From positions 1 through 64,000 of the forward strand of contig NZ_JAAVLX010000011.1 of assembly GCF_013114825.1 (NCBI RefSeq): a stretch of DNA of 64,000 nt. The letters are read 5' to 3'. The position numbers were made by a program, and so were the translations under genes. This document shows, one piece after another, positions 24,680-33,584 of this stretch; within the stretch, counting starts at the first letter, position 1; every line of letters starts with the position of its first letter. Under the pieces are notes generated by a model. The model was given only the letters and a program-made list of their open reading frames with translations, did not search any database and was not told the origin of the DNA. The DNA comes from Bradyrhizobium australiense (lineage in GTDB: Bacteria > Pseudomonadota > Alphaproteobacteria > Rhizobiales > Xanthobacteraceae).

Positions 24680-25396
24680 ATGAGTGGCATGAGACCTCCG
24701 GCCATTCATCGCGTCAGCACGCTCGATCTCACGGTCGAAGCGTGGGCGTGGCCGTTCGCGGACGCGCGACGCGCGGACATCGATGCGCATTTCGCCGATA
24801 GGCAACGCGAAAGGCCTGCACTGTGGAACGGCCGCGTCCTTCTCGGGCGCAGCCCGGTATTTGCCGGCGATTGTTTCAGCGCCAGCTATTTCGAAACCGA
24901 TTTCGCCAGTTTTCTGGCGTGGCGCGACTGGGGCTTTCCCGATGCCTCCGTCTTCAACGGTTTCGGCATGGGCGCGCTACTCTGCGCCGACGGAGCCTTC
25001 GTGCTCGGCGAGATGGGTCCGCACACGGCGAATGCCGGGCGCATCTATTTTCCATCAGGCACGCCCGACCTCGACGACATCAGGGACGGCACGGTCGATA
25101 TATCCGGCAGCGTCGTGCGCGAGCTCGAGGAGGAGACAGGACTTGCCCCCGGCGAATACGAGCGTGAGGCGCATTGGTACTGCGTCTACACCGGGCCGGC
25201 GCTCGCGATGATCCGCGTCCTGCGCGTCGACATGCCCGGCGACGCGCTGCGCGACCGGATCGAGCGCAACCTGGCCGCGCAGCGTGAGCCGGAATTATCC
25301 GCCATCCACCTCGTGCGCAGCGCGCGCGATCTCAATTCGGCAATGCCGCGTTTTGTCACGGCGTTTATCGAGGCGCAGCTCGCTTCCAGGCCCTGA
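24680..25396 (+). CDS. NUDIX-family hydrolase
   Basis: This 238-residue cytoplasmic protein contains the catalytic core RELEEETGL (about residues 151-159) of a Nudix box. The spacing between the conserved Gly of SGTPDLDD and REL is longer than the standard 23-residue box. Nudix enzymes cleave nucleoside diphosphates linked to another moiety. The N-terminal 90 residues resemble no motif I know. It follows the binding-protein gene by 41 bases and may be co-transcribed with it. Confidence 0.78.
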   Translation: MSGMRPPAIHRVSTLDLTVEAWAWPFADARRADIDAHFADRQRERPALWNGRVLLGRSPVFAGDCFSASYFETDFASFLAWRDWGFPDASVFNGFGMGALLCADGAFVLGEMGPHTANAGRIYFPSGTPDLDDIRDGTVDISGSVVRELEEETGLAPGEYEREAHWYCVYTGPALAMIRVLRVDMPGDALRDRIERNLAAQREPELSAIHLVRSARDLNSAMPRFVTAFIEAQLASRP

Positions 25397-25409
25397 CCAA
25401 GTAATGCGC

Positions 25410-25441
25410 TTGACATCTGGTCGCGCTATCAATGTGATAGG
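25410..25441 (+). promoter_or_regulatory. Promoter and overlapping dyad before the liv-type operon
   Basis: TTGACA at 25410-25415 is followed after 17 bases by TGTGAT at 25433-25438, a weak -10. The dyad CTATCA-ATG-TGATAG at 25426-25440 overlaps the -10, and its outer bases GCG and CGC extend it with one bulge. A regulator bound there would block the promoter. The regulator is not identified. Confidence 0.55.
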
Positions 25442-25495
25442 CGCTAACCAAGAACAAGAAAATGCAGTGCACAAAAATAATCCAGGGAGGATTCC

Positions 25496-26806
25496 ATGCC
25501 GGGGCGCAAAGCTGCACGCCTTCTCGTCGGGCTGTCTGCCGCAATCGCGGTGCTGGGGATGGCGGTTTCCGCCGAGTCTCAGGAAAAGAAAATCAAGATC
25601 GGCGTCATCTACGACCTGACCGGGCCGCTCGCCGGCGGCGGTTCGGAGCTGCAGTATATCGGCGCCAAGATCATGCTCGACCAGTTCGCCAAGACCGGCG
25701 TCGAGGGTTACAAGGTCGAAGCGGTTTACGCCGACGCGCAGAGCAAGCCTGATGTCGCGATCAACGAGGCGGTCCGGCTGATCGAGCAGGAAAAGGTCAA
25801 CATGCTGCTCGGCTTCTTCTCCTCGGCGCAATGTGTGCCGGTCGCCGCGCGGGTCGAGCAGCTCAAGAATTTCATGTGGATCACCACCTGCATCTCATCC
25901 GCGGTGCTGGCCGACAAGAACTTCAAGTATGTTTTCCGTCCGCAGGCCTCGGGCGACCAGTTCGGCATGATGACGATGGATTTCATCGCGCAGAATTCCA
26001 AGGAAAAGCTCGGCAAGGAGCCGAAGGATCTGCGCGTTGCCATCATCCACGAGGACGGCGCCTATGGCGTCGACGTGTCGAAGGGCAACGAGGCCGGCGC
26101 CAAGAAGGCCGGCTTCAACATCGTGCTGAAGGAAGGCTATTCCGCTACCGCGCCCGATCTTTCCGCACTGGTGACCAAGCTGAAGCGCGCGCGGCCCGAC
26201 GTGATCTTCCACACCGGCTACAATCCGGATATCACTTTGTTCGGCCGCCAGGCGCGCGAGCAGGGCCTGAAATTCGCGGCCCTAGTCGGCCACGGTGCGG
26301 GCTATGGCGTCTACGAGAAGCTGAAGGAAGGTCTTGGCGCCGACGTCAATTACGTCTTCAACACCGATCCGATCTCGATCTGGCTCGCCAACCAGAAAGC
26401 GATGGATCCGAAATTGCCACCGGTCATCAAGATGGTCGGCGAGGAATTCGACAAGGCCAAGCCGGGAGTCGCAATCCGCTCCGCGCATGTCGGCATGGCG
26501 GCGTCCAATACCTACCTGTTCCTGACCGACGTGCTGCCGCGCGCCATCAAGAAATATGGCGGCATCGATCCCGATGCCTTGCGCAAGGCCGCGCTCGAGA
26601 CCGATATTCCCGAAGGCGGCACCATGCTGGGCTTCGGCGTCAAGTTCCACGGCGAGGGCACCCAGATGGCCGGCCAGAACGAACGCTCGTTCCCGGTGGT
26701 CATCCAGTACATCGACGACAAGTCGTATGTGGTGTGGCCGAAGAGCCAGGCGCAGCGCGAGGCCGTGCTGCCGCTGCCGAAAGGAACGACGTTCAGCAAC
26801 CAGTAA
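25496..26806 (+). CDS. Branched-chain amino acid-type ABC transporter substrate-binding protein
   Basis: This 436-residue periplasmic binding protein of the Leu/Ile/Val (type I periplasmic fold) family has a signal peptide with the core AARLLVGLSAAIAVLGMAVSA, then KIKIGVIYDLTGPLAGGGSE. It is longer than LivJ/LivK (about 370), which is common in rhizobia, where such proteins bind amides, aromatic acids or other ligands. It heads a complete operon: binding protein, livG, livF, livH, livM, ppk2. GGGAGG precedes the start. Confidence 0.92.
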   Translation: MPGRKAARLLVGLSAAIAVLGMAVSAESQEKKIKIGVIYDLTGPLAGGGSELQYIGAKIMLDQFAKTGVEGYKVEAVYADAQSKPDVAINEAVRLIEQEKVNMLLGFFSSAQCVPVAARVEQLKNFMWITTCISSAVLADKNFKYVFRPQASGDQFGMMTMDFIAQNSKEKLGKEPKDLRVAIIHEDGAYGVDVSKGNEAGAKKAGFNIVLKEGYSATAPDLSALVTKLKRARPDVIFHTGYNPDITLFGRQAREQGLKFAALVGHGAGYGVYEKLKEGLGADVNYVFNTDPISIWLANQKAMDPKLPPVIKMVGEEFDKAKPGVAIRSAHVGMAASNTYLFLTDVLPRAIKKYGGIDPDALRKAALETDIPEGGTMLGFGVKFHGEGTQMAGQNERSFPVVIQYIDDKSYVVWPKSQAQREAVLPLPKGTTFSNQ

Positions 26807-26821
26807 CGCGGAGCATCTGGC

Positions 26822-27589
26822 GTGCTGACTGTAGAAGGATTGGTGAAGCGCTTTGGCGGCTTCACCGCTGTGAACAACGTGTCGTTCCGGGTCGAGCAGG
26901 GCGAGATTCTTGGCCTGATCGGCCCGAACGGCTCCGGCAAGAGCACGATCTTCAACATGCTGTCGGGCACGCTGATCCCGACGGCGGGATCGATCCTGTT
27001 CGATGGCGCTGAGATCGCCGGCAAGGCGCCGCACCGCATCATCAACAGCGGCATCGGCCGCACCTTTCAGATCCCGCGGCCGTTTCACCGCCTCACGATA
27101 TTCGAGAATGTGGCGCTCGCAGGCTATTACGGCCAGGGCAGCCACAGCCGCGCCAGGGCGGACGAGGCCGCCGAACGCGCGCTGGCCATGGTCGGCCTGC
27201 CGACGAACCGTCACGCCGGCGTCGATGGCTTAGGTGCCGCCGGCCTGAAAAAGCTCGAACTCGCCAAGGCGCTCGCGACCGGGCCGAAACTTCTGCTCGC
27301 CGACGAAAGCCTCGGCGGGCTCGACGAGCACGAGATGGATCAGGCCGCCGACATGCTGCGCAAGATCCGCGACGAACTCGGCATCACCATCATCTGGGTC
27401 GAGCACATTATGGGCGTGTTGATGCGGGTGGTCGATCGCGTGATGGTGCTCGATCACGGCGAGAAGATTTCGGAAGGCCTGCCGAGCGCGGTGGCGAGCG
27501 ATCCGCGCGTGATCGAGGTCTATCTCGGCACGGACGCGGATTCGAGCCAGGCCGCAGCGGCGGAAGCGCGCCGGCGGGCAGGGGTGTAG
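26822..27589 (+). CDS. livG: Branched-chain amino acid-type ABC transporter ATP-binding protein LivG
   Basis: This 255-residue ATPase has Walker A GPNGSGKST (about residues 37-45) and the LivG-typical GIGRTFQIPRPFHRLTIFENV segment. The signature region reads GAAGLKKLELAKALATGPKLLLADE, where the usual LSGGQ is replaced by LGAAG; this is tolerated in several LivG proteins but weakens the match. It starts with GTG and follows the binding-protein gene by 15 bases. Confidence 0.9.
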   Translation: MLTVEGLVKRFGGFTAVNNVSFRVEQGEILGLIGPNGSGKSTIFNMLSGTLIPTAGSILFDGAEIAGKAPHRIINSGIGRTFQIPRPFHRLTIFENVALAGYYGQGSHSRARADEAAERALAMVGLPTNRHAGVDGLGAAGLKKLELAKALATGPKLLLADESLGGLDEHEMDQAADMLRKIRDELGITIIWVEHIMGVLMRVVDRVMVLDHGEKISEGLPSAVASDPRVIEVYLGTDADSSQAAAAEARRRAGV

Positions 27590-27591
27590 GT

Positions 27592-28296
<705 letters not shown>

Positions 28297-28330
28297 GCGT
28301 GATGGCGAGAATGGCGACCGCGATGCAACT

Positions 28331-28525
28331 GCACTCCCTCTTCCGCTTGCGGGGGAGGCATAGGCGGCCTATGGCCGCCGTTCTTTGGAAGAACGCCGAT
28401 GCGCAGCATCGGCTACGGGTGGGAGTGCCGCCGCGAGTCAAACTGCCCGTATGGAGAGAATTCCCCCACCCGGATCGCATCTACCGATGCGATCCGACCT
28501 CCCCCGCAAGCGGGAGAGGTGAAGG
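28331..28525. repeat. MITE-like element in the liv operon, family E, copy 2
   Basis: The ends share an exact 16-bp inverted repeat: CCGCTTGCGGGGGAGG at 28343-28358 and CCTCCCCCGCAAGCGG at 28498-28513. Between them are smaller dyads such as GGCGGCC...GGCCGCC and GATGCGCAGCATC-like arms. It has no coding capacity and separates livF from livH. Confidence 0.82.
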
Positions 28526-28534
28526 ATAGCACCA

Positions 28535-29416
28535 ATGCAGGCATTCCTCGATATCTTCGACATCTACCTGCTGGAGGCCGTGGTCAACGGCATCCTGCTC
28601 GGCGGCGTGCTGGCGCTGCTCGCGCTCGGGCTCAATTTGATCTTCGGCGTCATCGACGTCACCTGGATCTGCTACGCCGAACTCGTCATGATCGGCATGT
28701 ACGGCATGTACTACATGGTCCAGGTGTTCGGGCTGCCGTACTGGGTTGCTGCGCCGTTCGCGATCCTGCTGGTCGCGGCCCTTGGCGCGGCGCTGCACTA
28801 CATCGTCATCGCGCCGCTACTCACCGCACCGCCGATCAACCAGTTGCTCGCCACCGGCGGCGTGCTGTTTATCCTGCAGAGCTTTGCCACCGTTGCCTTC
28901 GGCATCGATTTCCGCAACCTCGGCATCCGCCTGCCAGTGCTGGCGATCGGCGAGATGCATTTCAGCTATTCGCGGCTGCTCGCCTTCATTGCCGCCTTGC
29001 TCGGTATGCTGGCGGTCTACTTCTTCATGACGCGCACCTATACCGGCACCGCGATCCGCGCCATCTCGCAGGACCGCCAGATCATGTCGCTGATGGGCGT
29101 CGACACAAAACGCATCTATCTCATCACCTCGGCGCTCGGCGGCGCGCTCGCCGGCCTCGCCGCCTGCCTGCTGGTGTTGCAATATGACGTGCATCCCTTT
29201 GTCGGGCTGTCGTTCGGGCCGATCACGTTTCTGATCTGCGTGCTCGGGGGGTTAGGCAATTTCGTCGGCGGTTTCATCGCGGCCTTCGTGTTTGCCGAGA
29301 TCATTTCGCTGGGCGGCCTGTTCTCCGACCTCGAATGGGGCTACGTGCTGGCGTTCGCCTTCTTCATCGTCATGATGTTCATCCGGCCCGCGGGCCTTCT
29401 GGCGAGGCGCTCGTGA
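28535..29416 (+). CDS. livH: Branched-chain amino acid-type ABC permease LivH
   Basis: This 293-residue inner-membrane permease has about eight hydrophobic helices. The opening VNGILLGGVLALLALGLNLIFGVIDVTWICYAEL is characteristic of LivH. It forms the channel with LivM, whose GTG start overlaps this stop by 4 bases. GAGAGGTGAAGG before the start, part of the repeat end, may serve as its ribosome site. Confidence 0.92.
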   Translation: MQAFLDIFDIYLLEAVVNGILLGGVLALLALGLNLIFGVIDVTWICYAELVMIGMYGMYYMVQVFGLPYWVAAPFAILLVAALGAALHYIVIAPLLTAPPINQLLATGGVLFILQSFATVAFGIDFRNLGIRLPVLAIGEMHFSYSRLLAFIAALLGMLAVYFFMTRTYTGTAIRAISQDRQIMSLMGVDTKRIYLITSALGGALAGLAACLLVLQYDVHPFVGLSFGPITFLICVLGGLGNFVGGFIAAFVFAEIISLGGLFSDLEWGYVLAFAFFIVMMFIRPAGLLARRS

Positions 29417-30393
29417 ATTCCCGTCATGCCGCCTGGGGCATCGGCCTCGCAGCGCTGATCGCGCTGCCGTTCGTATACCGCGACCCCTATCACCTGCACA
29501 TTCTCGTGCTGATCCTGATCTGGTCGTTCGCCTACACCGCGTGGTCGATCATGGGCCGCTTCGGCCTGGTGTCGCTCGGCCATGGCGGCTTCATGGGCGT
29601 CGGCGCCTATATTACCGCGCTGTTGTGGAATCATCTCGGCGTTTCGCCGTGGATCGGCATTCCCGTCAGCATGGTGGCGGCGGGGATATTGGCGCTGATC
29701 GTCGCTTACCCCTGTTTCCGCTTCCGCATCACCGGGCACTATTTCGTGCTGGTGACGCTGGCGTTATCAGGCATCGTGCTGCAGGTCATCACCGCGACGC
29801 GCGACTACACCGGCGGCTCGCTCGGCTATACGCCGAACCGTGCCCCCAGCGGTCACGGGCTGATGGCGCTGCAGTTCGACGACAAGACGACATGGTATCT
29901 GATCGCGCTCGCCGTCTGGGTGCTGGGCCTTCTGATCTGGCGCTGGGTCGACCGCAGCATGAGCCGCTACGCCATGGAGGCGATCTCGGAAGACGAGGAC
30001 GCCGCCGCCGCGGCCGGCGTCAACGTGACAGCCGAAAAGCTCAAGATCACGCTGATCTCGGCGCTGATGACGGCGCTCGCCGGCGCGCTGTACTGCCAGT
30101 ACCAGATGTTCATCTCGCCCGATACGGTCAGCGGCATTGCGGTGTCGCTGCAGATGGTGTTCGCCGTCATCGTCGGCGGGCTCTATGTTTCGCTCGGGCC
30201 CACTGTCGGCGCCGTCATCACCATCCTGCTTGCCGAAGTGCTGCGCATCGGCTTCGGCACCAAGGCGGTCGGCTGGGACAACCTCGTCTACGGCGTGCTG
30301 CTGGTGATCTTCATCATATTTCTTCCCAAGGGCATTCTTGGTAGCGTCCTCGACAGATTGAAGACGCAACCCAAGCCCTCCGGGTCGAAATGA
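29413..30393 (+). CDS. livM: Branched-chain amino acid-type ABC permease LivM
   Basis: This 326-residue permease has about nine hydrophobic helices and LivM landmarks: WSIMGRFGLVSLGHGGFMGVGAY (about 42-64) and the RYAMEAISEDEDAAAAAGV loop (about 192-210), the EAA-like ATPase contact. The GTG start at 29413 overlaps the livH stop, indicating coupling; the longer frame upstream lies within livH. Its stop overlaps the PPK2 start by 4 bases. Confidence 0.92.
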   Translation: MNSRHAAWGIGLAALIALPFVYRDPYHLHILVLILIWSFAYTAWSIMGRFGLVSLGHGGFMGVGAYITALLWNHLGVSPWIGIPVSMVAAGILALIVAYPCFRFRITGHYFVLVTLALSGIVLQVITATRDYTGGSLGYTPNRAPSGHGLMALQFDDKTTWYLIALAVWVLGLLIWRWVDRSMSRYAMEAISEDEDAAAAAGVNVTAEKLKITLISALMTALAGALYCQYQMFISPDTVSGIAVSLQMVFAVIVGGLYVSLGPTVGAVITILLAEVLRIGFGTKAVGWDNLVYGVLLVIFIIFLPKGILGSVLDRLKTQPKPSGSK

Positions 30394-31310
30394 GCAAAAA
30401 ATCCTCGCAGCCGATTGCCGATGAATTGAAATCCTACGTCGCCCCGTTCCGCTACGACGGCTCGGGCGAATTTCATCTCAAGTCGCACAAGACCAATGAG
30501 AAGGGCGGGCTCGACAAGGAGAGGGCGACGAAAATCATCGAGGCGAACCGCGAGCGATTGGCCGAATTTCAGGAAAAACTCTACGCGCAGGACCGCTGGT
30601 CGCTGCTGCTGATCTTCCAGGGCATGGACGCAGCCGGCAAGGATTCCGCGATCAAGAGCGTATTCGAAGGCGTCAATCCGCAGGGCTGCGAGGTCACCGC
30701 GTTCAAGCAGCCGTCGACCAAGGAACTCGACCACGATTTCCTGTGGCGCAGCATGATCGCGCTGCCGGAGCGCGGCCGCATCGGCATCTTCAACCGTTCC
30801 TATTATGAGGAATGCCTGGTGGTGCGGGTGCACCCGGAAATTCTCGCCAAGCAGAAGATCCCGCCTCGGCTGGTGACCAAGGACATCTGGAAGGAACGCT
30901 TCGAGGACATCTCCGCCATGGAACGCTATCTTGCGCGCAACGGCACCGTGATCCTGAAATTCTTTCTCAACGTCTCCAAGGAGGAACAGCGCGAGCGCTT
31001 TCTCGAGCGGCTGGAAGAGCCCGCCAAGAACTGGAAATTCTCGCTGGCCGACATCGGCGAGCGCGCGCTGTGGGCGAAATACCAGGCCGCCTACCAGGAC
31101 CTGATCCGCCACACCTCGACGAAAGCCGCCCCGTGGATCGTGGTCCCCGCCGACCACAAATGGTTCGCGCGCGTGGTGATCGGCTCGACGATCGTCGCAG
31201 CTCTCGACAACCTCGATCTGCATTTTCCAAAGGTCGACAAGGCCGACCGCAGCGAGTTCGCCAAGGTCCGCGAGGCATTGGTGAGTGAGGGGAAAGCGAC
31301 GAAGAAGTAG
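30390..31310 (+). CDS. ppk2: Polyphosphate kinase 2 family protein
   Basis: This 306-residue cytoplasmic kinase transfers phosphate between polyphosphate and nucleotides. Walker A is GMDAAGKD (residues 78-85), followed by the PPK2 marks AFKQPSTKELDHDFLWR and the Walker B region IGIFNRSYYEECLVVRVHPE. It belongs to the single-domain PPK2 families that mostly use polyphosphate to phosphorylate ADP, GDP or AMP. The ATGA overlap with livM ties its translation to an importer operon, an uncommon pairing. Confidence 0.93.
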   Translation: MSKKSSQPIADELKSYVAPFRYDGSGEFHLKSHKTNEKGGLDKERATKIIEANRERLAEFQEKLYAQDRWSLLLIFQGMDAAGKDSAIKSVFEGVNPQGCEVTAFKQPSTKELDHDFLWRSMIALPERGRIGIFNRSYYEECLVVRVHPEILAKQKIPPRLVTKDIWKERFEDISAMERYLARNGTVILKFFLNVSKEEQRERFLERLEEPAKNWKFSLADIGERALWAKYQAAYQDLIRHTSTKAAPWIVVPADHKWFARVVIGSTIVAALDNLDLHFPKVDKADRSEFAKVREALVSEGKATKK

Positions 31311-31399
31311 GGTGCGAAGGCGCACTTGCGCCCGTGCCGACCATTGGCACCGAGTACGCGGGCGGAATGGTGGGCACGCTGCGCTTTGTCCACCCTACG
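31308..31399. repeat. Dispersed repeat, family D, copy 2
   Basis: It begins within the PPK2 stop codon (TAGGGTGCGAAGGCGCAC) and ends GCTTTGTCCACCCTAC. Its reverse complement resembles 9260-9355, both carrying a CAAAGCGCAGCGTGCCCACCA core. The outer ends GTAGGGTG and CACCCTAC are inverted. Confidence 0.8.
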
Positions 31400-31559
31400 A
31401 ATTCTGGATCACCCGGCTTCGCCAGCGGGCGGCAGCCAGCACCCGGGGCAAGGCAGTGCCGTAAACAAATATTAACCAAAGGGTAGCGTTGTAAACGAAT
31501 TATTAACCAATTGGGTTCGGGATTGGTGACGCGACAAACCTGCACCAAGGGAGAAGCTG

Positions 31560-31967
31560 ATGGACACCTCAACGTCTGCCGCACCCGACGAAAACACGTC
31601 TCCGGCGGAATCGGCTTTGGCGACACAACTCAGCAAATCGGAAGCGCAAGAGAAGTCGAAACCCTCTGGCCCACTGGAGATCAGCGCCGAACGAATCAGC
31701 TCTTCCGTCGCCCGGTTGACCTCAAATTCGATAGACGAGCTTCAGGGGTTAGTTTCCGAACTGCAAAAGATGCAGGAATTCCTGAAGTCCGAGGTCAACA
31801 ACGTGCAGCGCCAAATCGACAGCGCGTTGGCCGGAATTAACATCATCGTCGAAACCATTAGTCCGTGGAAAAGTATCGCGGGCTCACAAACACATTCATC
31901 CGGCACTCGCAATGTCCGCGCGGGGGGACCGGCGGCCAATATTGAGCAACGCATGCGGGTCGGGTAG
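31560..31967 (+). CDS. Hypothetical coiled-coil-forming protein
   Basis: This 135-residue soluble protein has a polar, low-complexity N-terminus (about 1-45). A central amphipathic helix, ISSSVARLTSNSIDELQGLV then LQKMQEFLKSEVNNVQRQID (about 46-88), could form a coiled coil. The tail is Gly/Arg-rich. There is no signal peptide and no enzyme motif. AGGGAGAAG precedes the start. Two related GTAAAC-AA-TATTAACCA stretches lie just upstream (about 31460-31512) and may hold its promoter. I cannot assign a function. Confidence 0.55.
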   Translation: MDTSTSAAPDENTSPAESALATQLSKSEAQEKSKPSGPLEISAERISSSVARLTSNSIDELQGLVSELQKMQEFLKSEVNNVQRQIDSALAGINIIVETISPWKSIAGSQTHSSGTRNVRAGGPAANIEQRMRVG

Positions 31968-32197
31968 CAGCGGCGGGCGCGCCGCTCGCCGATATTTGCT
32001 GGCTCGGTACCTGGTGCGAACTCAGACCACACTCCCGGCAGAACTGCCGTCGGCGTAGGATACTCGGCTTCATCCCGCCTGTGCGAGCGCGTCGGTTGAG
32101 GCGTACGGTGTGCACAAGAATGAACACCGGATCGCCACCGCCACGTCACCAAATCGCCTAACGACTCAACGACGCCTGCTGCAGCGGGCCGCGGGCG

Positions 32198-32449
32198 ATG
32201 CGCATGGGTGTATCAATGATGCGCTTTTGGTCCAATCTATATCTAACTCCGGCCCTGAGTGGGCTGATTATGGTCGCACTGCTCGTGCTTGGCGCGATCA
32301 TCGTTCAAAGTGTCGGACCGGCTGAAAATGGTGGCGGAGTCATCACTGCGTCCGAACGCAGTGATGTCCGCACGCGCACAACCCCCGAGAGCGGTGGCCG
32401 AGTCACCCTGGATATCGGTGTTGCAGACCTGAGAGGATCGCTGCCGTAA
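32198..32449 (+). CDS. Possible small membrane protein
   Basis: This 83-residue frame has one strong hydrophobic segment, TPALSGLIMVALLVLGAIIVQSV (about residues 17-39), followed by a polar tail. An alternative start is the Met-Met pair at residue 7. There is no convincing ribosome site and no recognised family. It lies in a gene-poor, remnant-rich stretch, so it may be spurious. Confidence 0.3.
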   Translation: MRMGVSMMRFWSNLYLTPALSGLIMVALLVLGAIIVQSVGPAENGGGVITASERSDVRTRTTPESGGRVTLDIGVADLRGSLP

Positions 32450-32505
32450 GATAACTTGTTGGACGGAAACGCGCGGATTGTTCTGTTGGCGCACAGCGCG
32501 GAGTA

Positions 32506-32634
32506 ATGCCTTGGTCCAGCGAGTTCGACGATCCGATCGTCCTGCCCGACGGCAAGAAGCTCGCGACCCTACGCGATACGATCCAGCATCTGCGGATCGG
32601 AATGCTTGGGAGATTGAACAGAAGCGAGGCGTGA
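32506..32634 (+). pseudogene. Truncated remnant of a short rhizobial hypothetical protein
   Basis: The frame starts MPWSSEFDDPIVLPDGKKL and continues ATLRDTIQHL before closing after 42 residues. This resembles the N-terminus of short proteins (about 80-95 residues) that I know as common in Bradyrhizobium, often near mobile elements, whose sequence normally goes on with an ARIGMM segment. Here an RIGML piece follows the N-terminal part at once, so the centre appears deleted. Confidence 0.5.
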
Positions 32635-33015
32635 GCCGCGGGCGGACCCGTTCGAGGTTTGGAATCGCGCTGGTCCCTCGACGAGTCCGCATTCGCCGCG
32701 CCGCTTTGCCTGCCCCAGGGCAAGGCAAGGCTACCCTTCATGCCAAGTTCGTCTGCACATTAATGAGCACAAAGGGGGGGGAACCTAGTTGGTGTGGCAA
32801 TGCGGTTACGCCTCGATCCTCTTGATCATGCCAAGTCGCTCACGCGAGCAGCGTCGAGGAAATCGCGGTGCCACCGGCACCGACACGAATAGAAGGTGCT
32901 ACGAGACCCCTACGGATTTCCGCTACGAAAAGCTCCAGAGTAACTCCGTGGCTTCCCCGAAAATGATCTGCCAGCCTTTTCGGGTATCCATATAGTCGCG
33001 AACCTGCTTGATGCG

Positions 33016-33093
33016 ACCACGTGACCGGGCGGCAATAGATCCGCGTGGTCCGCACCGCCGTGAAGAAGCACTCATCCCGCGTGAGGTAAGCGC
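33016..33093 (-). pseudogene. Fragment of an Ada/AlkA-type alkylation-repair gene
   Basis: On the minus strand one frame reads LTRDECFFTAVRTTRIYCRP. This matches the Ada zinc-binding N-terminus (RDxRFxGxFFxAVxTTGIYCRPxC). The fragment covers only about 25 residues, the Gly of TTG is replaced by Arg, and the next zinc Cys is absent. No other part of Ada lies nearby. It is a remnant. Confidence 0.5.
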
Positions 33094-33105
33094 ACTGGTC
33101 AGGCT

Positions 33106-33156
33106 CCCTCCCCCCTTGCGGGACCCTTGCGGGGGAGGGTGGGGAGAGGGGTAAGC
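33106..33156. repeat. Fragment of repeat family E
   Basis: The text CTCCCTCCCCCCTTGCGGGA then CCCTTGCGGGGGAGGGTGGG resembles the ends of the family E elements (CTTGCGGGGGAGG). Only one end is present, so it is a partial copy. Confidence 0.5.
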
Positions 33157-33356
33157 CCCGGGCAAGATGATCGATGAGAGGCACCGGCTTCTCAATTTAG
33201 GTCGCTACGGCATAGTCCATTAGGTCACCCCTCCTGACCCTCTTTTGGCATTGCGGCCGGCCAACATTCTCGTTTAGAACAGGCCCGGATCGCCGTCCCG
33301 GCAACGAACCGTCAATGGTTTTGGCCGAGGATTCCGGCGTCCAAAAGGGTCTGGCG

Positions 33357-33479
33357 ATGCTGATTCGCAGCGAAAAGTTGGGAGTTCGGGGTGGAGCGGC
33401 GAATGCTGCCCCTGCTCGCCCGGCTGCGACCGCGCCCACCCTGCTTGTTGGCGGGCTTCTGCTTCTTATCGGCCCCTGA
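33357..33479 (+). CDS. leuA leader peptide (leucine attenuation)
   Basis: This is a 40-residue ORF starting MLIRSEKLGV. Its last third reads APTLLVGGLLLLIGP, that is two Leu codons, Val, then four Leu codons in a row, directly before the stop at 33477-33479. Leu codons are CTG and CTT. The stop codon sits in the left arm of a hairpin, and leuA begins 105 bases downstream. Leu-rich leader peptides that control leuA by ribosome stalling are established in proteobacteria. It overlaps a longer open frame in another phase that I reject as coding. Confidence 0.85.
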   Translation: MLIRSEKLGVRGGAANAAPARPAATAPTLLVGGLLLLIGP

Positions 33480-33515
33480 GGGCCGTCTGGGCGTTTGCGC
33501 CTGGGCACTCAGGGG
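33473..33515 (+). promoter_or_regulatory. leuA leader hairpin (attenuator structure)
   Basis: CCCCTGAG (33473-33480) pairs exactly with CTCAGGGG (33508-33515). An inner stem pairs GGCG with CGCC around the TTTG loop (about 33490-33501). The left arm contains the leader stop codon, so a ribosome finishing the leader would prevent this fold, while one stalled at the Leu codons would allow it. No T run follows closely, so the mechanism may be antitermination or access to the leuA start rather than a plain terminator. Confidence 0.65.
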
Positions 33516-33584
33516 TTCGCGCGAGATCACCAGACCCTTCAGCGCCCATAGAACCGGCGCGATTACCCAAAAGGAATTCAGCAT

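Noticed and set aside
31455..31515. CtrA-type sites in the two TATTAACCA stretches.
   Set aside because: TTAACC half-sites occur, but the TTAA-N7-TTAA spacing is not met exactly, so I list it only as a possible promoter zone.
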